NCBI RefSeq assembly: GCF_014651875.1
Contig: NZ_BMXS01000006.1
Span: 62,001 to 126,000, forward strand
Length of the DNA: 64,000 bases
DNA from: Litchfieldella qijiaojingensis
GTDB lineage: Bacteria; Pseudomonadota; Gammaproteobacteria; Pseudomonadales; Halomonadaceae
Direction of reading: 5' to 3'
Within the stretch, counting starts at the first letter, position 1; each line of letters opens with the position of its first letter. Below the pieces are notes generated by a model. It was not told the DNA's origin and searched no databases. It saw nothing but the letters and a program-made list of their open reading frames with translations. Position numbers and translations under genes: made by a program. Positions 44,678-52,903 of this stretch are shown here, in pieces.

Positions 44678-45547
44678 ATGTCACTATCAGCCATCAAGCG
44701 CTTCACGGTGCCATTGTTTATCGGGCTGTTGCTGTTCTCTTGGTTCAACGTGGCTGCCGGTCGGGAGCTTGCCGCCGATATCGACGACATGGTCGAGGTC
44801 GAGGTCGCCACCGTGGCCGTGGCGGGGCCGATCGCTACACCTGTCGTGCTGTTGCGGGAGCCAGGCGCGCGCGAGGTGATCCCGATTTTCATCGGCCCCA
44901 TTGAAGCTGGTGCCATCCTGCGTGGCCTGCGTGGCGAGATCCCACGCCGCCCCATGACGCACGAACTGCTCGGCGATGTACTCGACGGCATCGACGTGCG
45001 GCTGGAACGGATTTACGTCGATGCCATCGTCGACAACACCTTCCTCGGCATGCTCGAGTTGCGACAGAAAGGACAGGATACCCCGATCCGTATCGATAGC
45101 CGGCCAAGCGACGCGATCGCGTTGGCCTTGAAAGCTGGTGCGACGATCCATGTTGCGCCACAAGTGCTGGAAGCCGCGCGGCTGATCGAGTACGAAGGGC
45201 TGGATGATCAAGTGGTATCCGCTCTCGGGATTACCGTGACGCCGGTTACTGATGACCTGCGCGACGCACTCCAACTGCCTGACGAGGCTGGGGTCCTGGT
45301 CAGTGATGTCAGTGGCCCAGCCGATGAGGCCGGAATGGAACCCGGTGCGTTGTTGCTCAAAGTGAATGGTCAGACGCCGCAAACGCCGATGAACTTCCTC
45401 GAGCTCGTACGCAAGACTCCCCGAGGCGAGGACGCGCGTCTACGCTATTGGCAGGATGGCGAGGAGCATGTCCTTGCACTGTCGACCGACGTGCCGCCAC
45501 CCCGCCAGCGCCCGCGTGAAGAGGAAGAATCGGGGATCAGGATGTGA
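44678..45547 (+). CDS. Exported bifunctional-nuclease (DUF151) protein with PDZ domain
   Basis: 289 residues. An N-terminal signal or anchor (KRFTVPLFIGLLLFSWFNVAAG) precedes a BFN/DUF151 domain (LREPGAREVIPIFIGPIEAGAILRGL, then HELLGDVLDGIDVRLERIYVDAI and RIDSRPSDAIALALKAGATIHV), then a PDZ domain (DEAGVLVSDVSGPADEAGMEPGALLLKVNGQ). DUF151 proteins are usually short and cytoplasmic; export with a PDZ partner suggests a periplasmic, complex-bound role. The ATG 44678 has AGAAGG upstream. It is not obviously operonic with the AraC gene. Confidence 0.83.
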   Translation: MSLSAIKRFTVPLFIGLLLFSWFNVAAGRELAADIDDMVEVEVATVAVAGPIATPVVLLREPGAREVIPIFIGPIEAGAILRGLRGEIPRRPMTHELLGDVLDGIDVRLERIYVDAIVDNTFLGMLELRQKGQDTPIRIDSRPSDAIALALKAGATIHVAPQVLEAARLIEYEGLDDQVVSALGITVTPVTDDLRDALQLPDEAGVLVSDVSGPADEAGMEPGALLLKVNGQTPQTPMNFLELVRKTPRGEDARLRYWQDGEEHVLALSTDVPPPRQRPREEEESGIRM

Positions 45548-45614
45548 GGCATGTCGATTTCGGAGGCTCGTGAACGACTAGTCGATAAGACAGTCGCTGG
45601 GGAGTCCGTCCGTT

Positions 45615-45968
45615 ATGAAATACCTGTGCCTGATCTACAACGATGAAAAGAAACTCGAAGCCATGCCGCCCAGTGAGATCGAGGCTGTGGTCGAGGAGTG
45701 CCAGGTGCATTGCGAAAGCCTGACGGCGAGTGGCCATCTGCTCGCTGGGGCTCGTCTGGGGCCGGTGGCGAGTGCAGCCACGGTGAGAACCCGCAACGGC
45801 AGTGCGCTGGTCACTGATGGCCCCTTTGCCGAAACGAAGGAGCAATTGGGCGGATTCCTGCTCATCGAAGCCCGGGATCTGAACGAAGCCATCCGCATTG
45901 CTTCGCATATACCTCCCGGACGGCTGGGGTGTGTCGAAGTACGCCCGATCCGCGACTACGCCGGTTAG
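45615..45968 (+). CDS. YCII-related protein (DGPF type), second copy
   Basis: 117 residues: MKYLCLIYNDEKKLEAMPPSEIEAVV and the hallmark VTDGPFAETKEQLGGFLLIEARDLNEAIRIA, ending VEVRPIRDYAG. This is the classical form of the YCII-related family that often accompanies ECF sigma factors, but none is visible here. It is related in fold but not closely similar to the one at 31121. It follows the BFN-PDZ gene by 67 bases. Confidence 0.88.
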   Translation: MKYLCLIYNDEKKLEAMPPSEIEAVVEECQVHCESLTASGHLLAGARLGPVASAATVRTRNGSALVTDGPFAETKEQLGGFLLIEARDLNEAIRIASHIPPGRLGCVEVRPIRDYAG

Positions 45969-45969
45969 A

Positions 45970-45986
45970 GCCGCTGCTGGAGCGGC
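45970..45986 (+). terminator. Short hairpin after the YCII gene
   Basis: GCCGCT pairs with AGCGGC around a GCTGG loop, two bases after the stop at 45968. There is no T-run. It may terminate transcription or belong to the neighbouring REP-like palindromes. Confidence 0.4.
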
Positions 45987-46030
45987 GGTAGTCGCGATGG
46001 GAACCATCCAAGCCGGCCTGACGGCCGGAA

Positions 46031-46102
46031 TCGCTCAGTAAACTGAGCTCCCACGACTCCCCGGGGTCGGGTAGTGGGTGGGAGCGCAGCTTCGCTGCGC
46101 GA
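46031..46102. repeat. Inverted pair of REP-like palindromes
   Basis: On the minus strand GTGGGA leads into the hairpin GCTCAG-TTTA-CTGAGC (46054 back to 46033). On the plus strand GTGGGA (46078-46083) leads into GCGCAGC-TTC-GCTGCGC (46084-46100). Both have the GTGG head, a short-loop hairpin and a GCGAT-like tail typical of gammaproteobacterial REP sequences, arranged head to head as in a BIME. They lie between the YCII gene and the TIR-STAND gene. Confidence 0.7.
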
Positions 46103-46200
46103 TGAATCCAGCACGTTTCGAGAAAGCCGTCTTGGTGCCGAGCGATTACGCTATAGGTACTACTTTGCTCACCCTTTCCTTAGCGAGACGGGTGTCGGCG

Positions 46201-49200
46201 ATGAGCACGCTTTTCATCAGCCACAGCAGCAACGATGCCACGGCGGCTCGCGAGATGGCCGACTGGTTGCAACGACACGGCCATCACTCGCTGTTCCTCG
46301 ACTTCGATGTCGAGCACGGCATTCCGGCCGGTCGCGACTGGGAGCGTGAACTCTACCGCCATCTTCGTGCCTGCCAGGCGCTGATCGTGTTGTGCAGTGA
46401 GCACTCCATGGCTTCATGCTGGTGTCTCGCCGAGTTGAGTCACGCCCGCGCCCTTGGCAAGCGGATTGTTCCGGTACGCATCTCTCCCTGCACGCTGCGT
46501 CCCCAACTCGCGGAGCTCCAGGTGATCGACCTGATCAAGGAGCCGGAAGTAGGCTACGAGCGACTTCGCCAGGCACTGGCAAGCGTGTTCGCCTGGGATA
46601 GCCGCCGGCCTCCCTATCCTGGCCTGATGGCCTTCGACGAGTCGGATGCGGCCATCTTCTTTGGCCGCGACGCCGAGGTCCAGCAGTCACTGGATCGTCT
46701 CCACCAGTTGCGACGCTTCGGTGGGCCACGCCTGCTGCTGTTCCTGGGAGCATCGGGCAGCGGCAAGTCCTCGCTTGTACGTGCCGGGATCATGCCTCGG
46801 CTGCGAGCCTCGCCGGAGGCCTGGACGCTGATCGGCCCGATTCGTCCTCGGGACCGACCTCTCGACGAGCTGACCGCCCAGCTTGCGCGGGGGTTGGCCG
46901 ACGAGGGTGTGGCGGTCGAGGGGCTAACGGCATTGGCGGCGAATGCCGATTCAGCTCCCGAACTGCTGTCCACGGTTCACCGCGAGCTGCGCAGGCGGTC
47001 TGGCAAGGAGCATACGGTACTGGTGTTGGTCGTCGATCAGCTCGAAGAGCTGTTGACGGGCTCGGCCCAGGCCGAGCAGTTCATGCGAATCCTGCGTCCC
47101 GTTCTGCACGACACCAGCTCCCCCGTGCTGGTCATCGCCACCCTGCGCTCGGATTTTCTGGGCGCACTGCAGGAACATCCAGCCTGGCGTGACGTCACCC
47201 TCATGCCGTTGACCGTGGAGCCGCTGTCGGTGGAGGGCTTCTCGGCGGTCATCGAAGGGCCGGCGGAGCTTGCCGGGCTCGATCTCGAGCCCGGCCTGGT
47301 CCAGGCGATGGTCGCGGATACCGCCACCGAGGATGCCTTGCCGCTGTTGGCATTCACCCTTCGCGAGCTGTGGGAAAAGGGGAGAGCGGACGGGTGCCTT
47401 ACCCTGGCCGAGTATCGCGATGGACTTGGGGGGCTGCACGGTTCGGTGGCAAAGGCCGCCGAGGCGGTGCTCGAGGCGGCCGCGCCTTCCCGGGAACAGA
47501 GACAGGCGTTGCGCGCCGCCTTGTTTGCCTTGGTGAGACTCGACGACGAGGGGCGTTATACGCGCCAGGTGGTGCGCTGGCAGGACTTGCCTAGCGCAAG
47601 TCATCCACTGCTGGAGCGATTCGTCCAGGCGCGTCTGCTGATTTCTGGCAGTCACGATGGGGAGCGCACCTTGGAGGTGGCCCACGAAGCGTTGTTTCGG
47701 GTCTGGCGTCGGCTTAACCGCTGGCTGGAGGCCAATCGCGAGGCGCTGCGGATCCACGATGGGTTGCGTCGTGCCACCGCCGAGTGGGAAAACGGCGGTC
47801 GCCCCGTCGAGCTGCTGGTGCATCGTGGCAGTCGTCTGGAAGCAGCGGAGGCGCTTGCGCGCGAAGGTCCTTTCCCGCTCAACGATATGGAGAGGAGCTA
47901 TCTGCAGGCGTGCCTCGAGCTTCGCGACGCCGAGCTTGCCGAGAGCCGGCGTCGGGAGCGGGTCAAGCGACGCTGGATTGCGGCGACGGGGCTGACACTA
48001 TTGCTCGGTGTCATCGGGCTGTCCTGGTTCGCCTGGTCGCTGCACCAGCAGGAGCAGATCACCCGACAGAGTCTGGCCGAATTGCACTGGGCCAACGCGG
48101 TGAGTGCACGTGATCGTGACCACAGTCCCCTCAAGGCGAGCCATCATTTCATGCAAGCTGCGGAGCTGGCGCTGGACTCGACACAAGCGGAGAGCGCCTA
48201 CTGGGCTGGAGAGCGCCTGGGATCAGGGCCACGACTCGTCGCGACGTCCGAGGCCAGCTCTGCTCTGGTGACGGCCGCTTTCGTCAACACGGGCAGCGAA
48301 ATGCGACTCTGGGCCGATGATGGTGGCAGTCTTGCCTGGATCGAGGCGGATGGTGTGGCGGATCTTGCGTTCCCAGTGGGGCAGGGTTTCGTGCAGACGG
48401 TCTCCCCGACAGGCACTTTCTGGCACAGCCGGATCGTCGTCCATGGCGAGGACGGCCGCGCCGAAATCCGTGATCGTCGCAGTGGTGCTTTGTTGCTCGA
48501 GCCCCCTCCGGCACTGGAACGGCTGTGGATCGGTGACACCGATGAGTCCACGGCCGTGAGTCTGCACGCCAACGGCGGCGCCTGGGTGTGGGACCTGACA
48601 CGTGGTGTGCGCCGTGGGGCGCTGCCAAATGTCGACGTGGATGGTGTGGCCATCTCGCCGCAAGGCGAGCGTCTACTTATCTGGACCCGGGAGGGCGAGG
48701 CGTTGGTCTGGCGAGTCGACACCGACACGCTGGTGGCGCGCCATGACGGCGATGTCGTCGGTGGGGCATTGGGCCGGCATGAGCGTGAAGTGGCGCTATG
48801 GAGCCGTGACGGCCGTTTGTGGTTACCCGCCATGCCCGGGAGCGATCTGGAGCCTGCGGAGGGAGGACGCTGCAGCCCTCGGGCCATCGGTGCACGGTTC
48901 CTGTCCGACGCTTCGCGCTTGCTGGTCTGGAACCACGGCGCCTGTGGTGCCGCCCGGCTCTGGGACCTCGACACACGGCGTCCCGTTGGGCCGACCATGC
49001 GGCATGACAATGAACTCACGTCTCCCGTGGTCCAGGGTGATCGCATGGTCACCTGGAGTCCCGGCAGTGGACCGGCACGGCTGTGGCATGGTTCGACCGG
49101 CGAGGCGGTCGCCACCTTCGCCGGCCCCGTGACCGGTGTACGTTTCGGGGAGGAGGGGAGCGGTCTGCTGATCACTTGGGGCGGTAACGAAGCCCGGCTA

Positions 49201-50505
49201 TGGTCAAGCGTCAGCGGAGACCCACGGGGGTTACCGTTGCGACATGCGACATCGGTAGGGGGAGCGGTAGTTTCCGAGGATGGACAACGTGTACTTACCT
49301 GGGGAAGCGACGGTAGCTTGCGACTATGGCAGGTGCCACCGCCCGAAGTCGCGGAAACCATGCGGTTTCCGGCGGCTGTGCTCGATGCCGTGCTCGTAGC
49401 GGGTGAAGAGAGAGTCCGGGTCGTCACCCTCGGTGGACATGTCCAGGAGTGGTCTCCGGCTACCGATACGGTACCGGAGCTCCGGCTACTCGATCTGGAA
49501 GCCGTAAGCGCAACGTTCGCCCCTGGCGGTCGCCGCCTGCTCACCGCAGGAGTGAACGGTGACGTGCGTATATGGAACTGGGAAGGGACTCGTTTTCAGG
49601 CGCTGGCATCACCGGGCGGCACTGTCGGCAACGACCCGGTCGCGGGAGTGGTGTGGGGCGGGCCCGACCGTCTCCTGTTCTGGGGAGAGCAAGGGTGTAC
49701 TGCCTCGCTGTGGCGGGTCGGCATCGCCCGTGTGGTGCCGGTCGAGCATGGTGGTGTCGTGGAATCGGAGGGGGCGGATGACTGTCGCCTGCGCGGTGCG
49801 GCCTTTTCCAGTGGCGATGGCGAGTATGTATTGACCTGGGGGGAAGACCGACGGCTGCATCTTTGGGATGTCGAGGCGAATGAGCCCGTGTTGCTGCGGA
49901 CTCTTTCTGACGTGGCGCTGGTCCGTAGCGCCGCGATCGACGCCGAAGGGGAGCGTCTGCTGGTTGCCAGTGATGACGGCACCGTCGAACTGACCTGGGT
50001 GGATCGTAGCGACGCCGATGTTTCCCTGGAGCACGATGGTGTCCGTGGTGCCCGCCTGCATTCCGGTACCCAGCGCATCTTGAGCTGGGGCGGCGATAGC
50101 GTCCGCGTCTGGGACGCGGAGACCGCCACGCTACTCGCCTTTCTTGCTCATGAACGCGATGTCGCCGGCGCGGCATTCGGCCCCGAGGGGGAGCGCGTGC
50201 TTACTTGGCAAAGCGATGGGGCCATTCGTCTCTGGGACGCGGTCAGCGGCCATCCGTTGACCTCTGTGCTGCGCGGCGTCGGCCGTTCCTCACCAGTGAT
50301 CGGAAGCGACTTCGGGGAGACGGCGATTCGACTGTTGGTCACTGCGGGTGAGCATGGCACCTTATGGAGATTGCCCCCGTTTTCCTCACCGCCGCCTCAG
50401 CCATCCCTACGCCAACAGATTCTTACCGGCAGCCATTTGACGACGCTTGGCGAGGTGGCGGCATTGCGGGGAGAGACGTGGCGGCAACTTGGATCATCCT
50501 TATAG
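46201..50505 (+). CDS. TIR-STAND NTPase-WD40 protein
   Basis: 1434 residues. N-terminal TIR domain (1-130, FISHSSNDATAAREMADWL) with the putative catalytic Glu78 in SCWCLAEL; a STAND NTPase (nSTAND1-like) with P-loop GASGSGKS (183-190) and Walker B-like VVDQLEELL (277-285), preceded by PYPGLMAFDESDAAIFFGRDAEV; a single membrane helix (592-613) after KRR; then about 700 residues of WD40-like repeats (RLWDxxT, VLTWGSDGSLRLW). TIR-STAND proteins can act as phage sensors that deplete NAD+. Start ATG 46201 matches the TIR N-terminus; the ribosome site is weak. A REP pair precedes it. Confidence 0.9.
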   Translation: MSTLFISHSSNDATAAREMADWLQRHGHHSLFLDFDVEHGIPAGRDWERELYRHLRACQALIVLCSEHSMASCWCLAELSHARALGKRIVPVRISPCTLRPQLAELQVIDLIKEPEVGYERLRQALASVFAWDSRRPPYPGLMAFDESDAAIFFGRDAEVQQSLDRLHQLRRFGGPRLLLFLGASGSGKSSLVRAGIMPRLRASPEAWTLIGPIRPRDRPLDELTAQLARGLADEGVAVEGLTALAANADSAPELLSTVHRELRRRSGKEHTVLVLVVDQLEELLTGSAQAEQFMRILRPVLHDTSSPVLVIATLRSDFLGALQEHPAWRDVTLMPLTVEPLSVEGFSAVIEGPAELAGLDLEPGLVQAMVADTATEDALPLLAFTLRELWEKGRADGCLTLAEYRDGLGGLHGSVAKAAEAVLEAAAPSREQRQALRAALFALVRLDDEGRYTRQVVRWQDLPSASHPLLERFVQARLLISGSHDGERTLEVAHEALFRVWRRLNRWLEANREALRIHDGLRRATAEWENGGRPVELLVHRGSRLEAAEALAREGPFPLNDMERSYLQACLELRDAELAESRRRERVKRRWIAATGLTLLLGVIGLSWFAWSLHQQEQITRQSLAELHWANAVSARDRDHSPLKASHHFMQAAELALDSTQAESAYWAGERLGSGPRLVATSEASSALVTAAFVNTGSEMRLWADDGGSLAWIEADGVADLAFPVGQGFVQTVSPTGTFWHSRIVVHGEDGRAEIRDRRSGALLLEPPPALERLWIGDTDESTAVSLHANGGAWVWDLTRGVRRGALPNVDVDGVAISPQGERLLIWTREGEALVWRVDTDTLVARHDGDVVGGALGRHEREVALWSRDGRLWLPAMPGSDLEPAEGGRCSPRAIGARFLSDASRLLVWNHGACGAARLWDLDTRRPVGPTMRHDNELTSPVVQGDRMVTWSPGSGPARLWHGSTGEAVATFAGPVTGVRFGEEGSGLLITWGGNEARLWSSVSGDPRGLPLRHATSVGGAVVSEDGQRVLTWGSDGSLRLWQVPPPEVAETMRFPAAVLDAVLVAGEERVRVVTLGGHVQEWSPATDTVPELRLLDLEAVSATFAPGGRRLLTAGVNGDVRIWNWEGTRFQALASPGGTVGNDPVAGVVWGGPDRLLFWGEQGCTASLWRVGIARVVPVEHGGVVESEGADDCRLRGAAFSSGDGEYVLTWGEDRRLHLWDVEANEPVLLRTLSDVALVRSAAIDAEGERLLVASDDGTVELTWVDRSDADVSLEHDGVRGARLHSGTQRILSWGGDSVRVWDAETATLLAFLAHERDVAGAAFGPEGERVLTWQSDGAIRLWDAVSGHPLTSVLRGVGRSSPVIGSDFGETAIRLLVTAGEHGTLWRLPPFSSPPPQPSLRQQILTGSHLTTLGEVAALRGETWRQLGSSL

Positions 50506-51456
50506 TGACACGTTCACCCGGGAATCCGACCATGCCGTTACCCACCCTCCCGTAGGAGCCCAGGCACGCACCTTGAGCCGGTGCGTGCCGGTGGATATGC
50601 GCTGGCGTTCATCGCGTCCGTCCCACAGCCGTGGATCGATGCTGCGTCCGGCGGTGACACCGCCTGCAATGGGCTCCTCGTTGACGAAGAAGTGACGCTC
50701 GCCATCATCGGCTTCTTCGATGCGCATGAATTCCGCCACGGCACTGGGAAAGTCGGAATGCGAAAAGAAACGATAGGAGGCTTGCTCTTGCGCCTGGGCG
50801 CGGATTCGGCGTGGCAGGAACGACACTTCCTCGATGGCTACCGACCCCACGGCACGGGGGCCGCAACCCAGCGCCTGGACGCGGAACGTGGGCTCCGTGC
50901 GTTCACCGCTCATGTCGGTGGCGGTCACGGAGATGGCTGCGGGACGCTCGCTGTCGCCGAACGCCGGCGGCAGCCGAAACTGCACGCGATGACGCCCCGT
51001 CTCGTCGGCGCCGAAAGGCAGTCGCACGGTGTAGATGTCCGGAACGTCACGAGCACTGATGCGCAGGGTGACGATGACCGGGCGGTCGTGAGAGAAGTCG
51101 AGCACGAATGGCCAATCACCGCGCACCGTGCCAATGGCGGCAAAGGCACTGCTGTTGTATTGGGCTGGGAACTCTGGGCCTCGCTTTTGCAACTGCTCCA
51201 GCATGTCACTGTCGTCAGCGGCATCTTGTTGCGAGGCTTGGCTGCGCTGTTGCATCCAGCGACCCACCAGCAGCAGTGCGGCGGCACCCGCCACGATGGC
51301 CGGCAGTTTCCAGCCGTTATCGTCGCCGTTTCCGTCATCCCCATATTGAGGGTAAACGTCGTCACTGGTGGTCGATGCCAGACCCGGCAGGCCCGGGGTG
51401 AGCGCGAGCACGGCCGCGAGCTGGTAGGCGAGGATGCGTTTCCGGCACCGATGCAT
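50500..51456 (-). CDS. Exported or membrane-anchored protein of unknown function
   Basis: 318 residues. An N-terminal signal (RILAYQLAAVLALTPGLPGLAS), an acidic linker (DDVYPQYGDDGNGDD), a second hydrophobic helix (LPAIVAGAAALLLVGRWM), then a soluble part with beta-rich stretches (VIVTLRISARDVPDIYTVRLPF). I do not recognise a family. ATG 51456 has CAGGAG upstream; the longer open frame is unsupported. Its 3' end overlaps the TIR-STAND gene by 6 bases in convergent orientation. Confidence 0.7.
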   Translation of the reverse strand: MHRCRKRILAYQLAAVLALTPGLPGLASTTSDDVYPQYGDDGNGDDNGWKLPAIVAGAAALLLVGRWMQQRSQASQQDAADDSDMLEQLQKRGPEFPAQYNSSAFAAIGTVRGDWPFVLDFSHDRPVIVTLRISARDVPDIYTVRLPFGADETGRHRVQFRLPPAFGDSERPAAISVTATDMSGERTEPTFRVQALGCGPRAVGSVAIEEVSFLPRRIRAQAQEQASYRFFSHSDFPSAVAEFMRIEEADDGERHFFVNEEPIAGGVTAGRSIDPRLWDGRDERQRISTGTHRLKVRAWAPTGGWVTAWSDSRVNVSL

Positions 51457-51513
51457 GACGAACTCCTGAGGTTTGTCCGAAAAGTCGCCAAGCGCATTTC
51501 GGGCAACACTTAG

Positions 51514-51655
51514 GGAGGCGCTGAATAAATCGACGAGCGGAGTGAAGCGCAAGGCGCACGGAGCGCAGGAACCGGAGCATATGGGGTATATGTGAGGCTT
51601 CCGAGCACCGCGCAACGCAGCGATTCCTCCGCGCAGGCAATTATTCAGTGCCTCC
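51514..51655 (+). mobile_element. 142-bp MITE-like element, copy B
   Basis: Ends GGAGGCGCTGAATAAA and, at the right, the complement of GGAGGCACTGAATAAT; 14 of 16 terminal bases match. It is flanked by TTAG on both sides (51510-51513 and 51656-51659), a probable 4-bp target duplication. Length and orientation equal copy A at 35777, and 31 central bases are identical. The right TTAG holds the stop codon (TAA on the minus strand) of the lipoprotein gene. Confidence 0.8.
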
Positions 51656-52135
51656 TTAGATTGTGGTCCAGGTCTGCCCATCCGGCCGCCTGCACGCCGT
51701 GCCATCGGCGCTACGGGGCTCGCCGTCGACGACGACCTGCATGTCGAAGTGACGACACTGCTGTCCATTCTGTTCGAAGGTATCCCGCGGCGTCATCGTG
51801 AACTCATTGCCGGTTTGGGGGTTGCGCCAACTCTCCGTCTCACCGTCGTCGGCGCGCTCGAGCACCGCACCCATTTCCTGTTGATCCTCGCAAGTAAACC
51901 GGGTGCCGATTTCTCGACCGATCAAACCTCCAAGCCCGGCGCCGATCACCATGGAGGCGGTTCGTCCGGAACCGCTACCCACCTGCGAGCCGAGCAGGCC
52001 GCCGATCACGGCGCCGATGCCGGTACTCACTCCCTCACAGCCACGCGGACCAAGGCTCTGGCAGCCGCTGAGCAGGAACAGGCTCAGCAGTATCACGGAA
52101 AGCATGCGTAAGGTGCTTGAGATAGACGCAGTCAT
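51656..52135 (-). CDS. Glycine-zipper outer-membrane lipoprotein
   Basis: 159 residues. The lipobox LLSGC lies at the end of the signal peptide (STLRMLSVILLSLFLLSGC), followed by GIGAVIGGLLGSQVGSGSGRTASMVIGAGLGGLIGREIG, a glycine-zipper domain of the 17-kDa surface antigen type. The C-terminal part has conserved ETESWRNPQTGNEFTMTPRDTFEQNGQQCR. Such lipoproteins sit in the outer membrane and may stabilise the envelope. ATG 52135 follows GAAGGCAGGT. Its stop codon is shared with the target duplication of a MITE-like element. Confidence 0.82.
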   Translation of the reverse strand: MTASISSTLRMLSVILLSLFLLSGCQSLGPRGCEGVSTGIGAVIGGLLGSQVGSGSGRTASMVIGAGLGGLIGREIGTRFTCEDQQEMGAVLERADDGETESWRNPQTGNEFTMTPRDTFEQNGQQCRHFDMQVVVDGEPRSADGTACRRPDGQTWTTI

Positions 52136-52328
52136 ACCTGCCTTCCTCGCTTCCTTACTTAATTTTGATGAATGGTGACCGCCATCGAGGGGCGAGTCGC
52201 GTGCTTCCTTGTCAGTATTGCACCGCTTGCATGGGGGCTCCATGCGAGTCTTATCCGGCTGCTATCTTTCCAAAGGAGGTGGATGGTACCTCCGTATGTC
52301 CGCACATTGATGAGCCTGGGAGGGCGCT

Positions 52329-52841
52329 TTGGACGACGCCGACCGCCGTGACTCACCGGCCACCGATGGCATCGCACCGGATGCGGATGCTGCACTGCGT
52401 CAGCGTGCCGAGTGGCGTCGGCTGGAAGAGCAACTTGCCTGGTATAGTCGCCGCAGTGGCCATTGCCAACGCTGGCACAAGGGGTTGCGTATCGTGCAAG
52501 TGATATTTGCCGCTTCCATTCCGGTGATCTCCCTGGCGGATGTGCCATTGGCTCGCTGGCTGACGGCCTCTCTGGGGGCACTGATTGCGGTCCTCGAAGC
52601 CGTCGAACAGATCAACCAGTTCGGGCCGCTGTGGATCCAGTACCGTTCGACCGCTGAACACCTCAAGCACGAGAAGTATCTATTTCTCGCTGGCGCGGGC
52701 CCTTACCGCGACATCGAGCGCGCGGAAGCCTTGCGACTGCTTGCCGAGCGGGTCGAGGAACATGTCTCCCGCGAACATGCCCGCTGGGTCCGCACTTCGG
52801 AGAAAGGTCAGACTGGCCAGCAGGGCGGGAAAGAGCAGTGA
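52329..52841 (+). CDS. DUF4231 (SLATT-like) membrane protein
   Basis: 170 residues with two adjacent hydrophobic stretches (about residues 55-72 and 76-92) between hydrophilic, helical ends (RAEWRRLEEQLAWYSRRSGHCQRWHKG and YRSTAEHLKHEKYLFLAGAGPY). This matches DUF4231, related to the SLATT two-helix effectors that associate with bacterial nucleotide-signalling and defence systems. The start is a TTG at 52329 with GGGAGGG 5 bases upstream. It is convergent with the livM gene. Confidence 0.72.
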   Translation: MDDADRRDSPATDGIAPDADAALRQRAEWRRLEEQLAWYSRRSGHCQRWHKGLRIVQVIFAASIPVISLADVPLARWLTASLGALIAVLEAVEQINQFGPLWIQYRSTAEHLKHEKYLFLAGAGPYRDIERAEALRLLAERVEEHVSREHARWVRTSEKGQTGQQGGKEQ

Positions 52842-52903
52842 AGGTCATTGGACCTCGAGCACCCCACGGTGTGGGTAGGGCCTCACGATTGCCGATGCGA
52901 TCG

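Noticed and set aside
46078-46200. Earlier start for the TIR-STAND gene
   Set aside because: The added residues encode the REP palindrome and adjoining non-coding sequence and are not part of a TIR domain.
48198-49544. 448-codon minus-strand open frame opposite the WD40 region
   Set aside because: Antisense of the TIR-STAND gene; biased Ser/Pro/Arg composition and no ribosome site.
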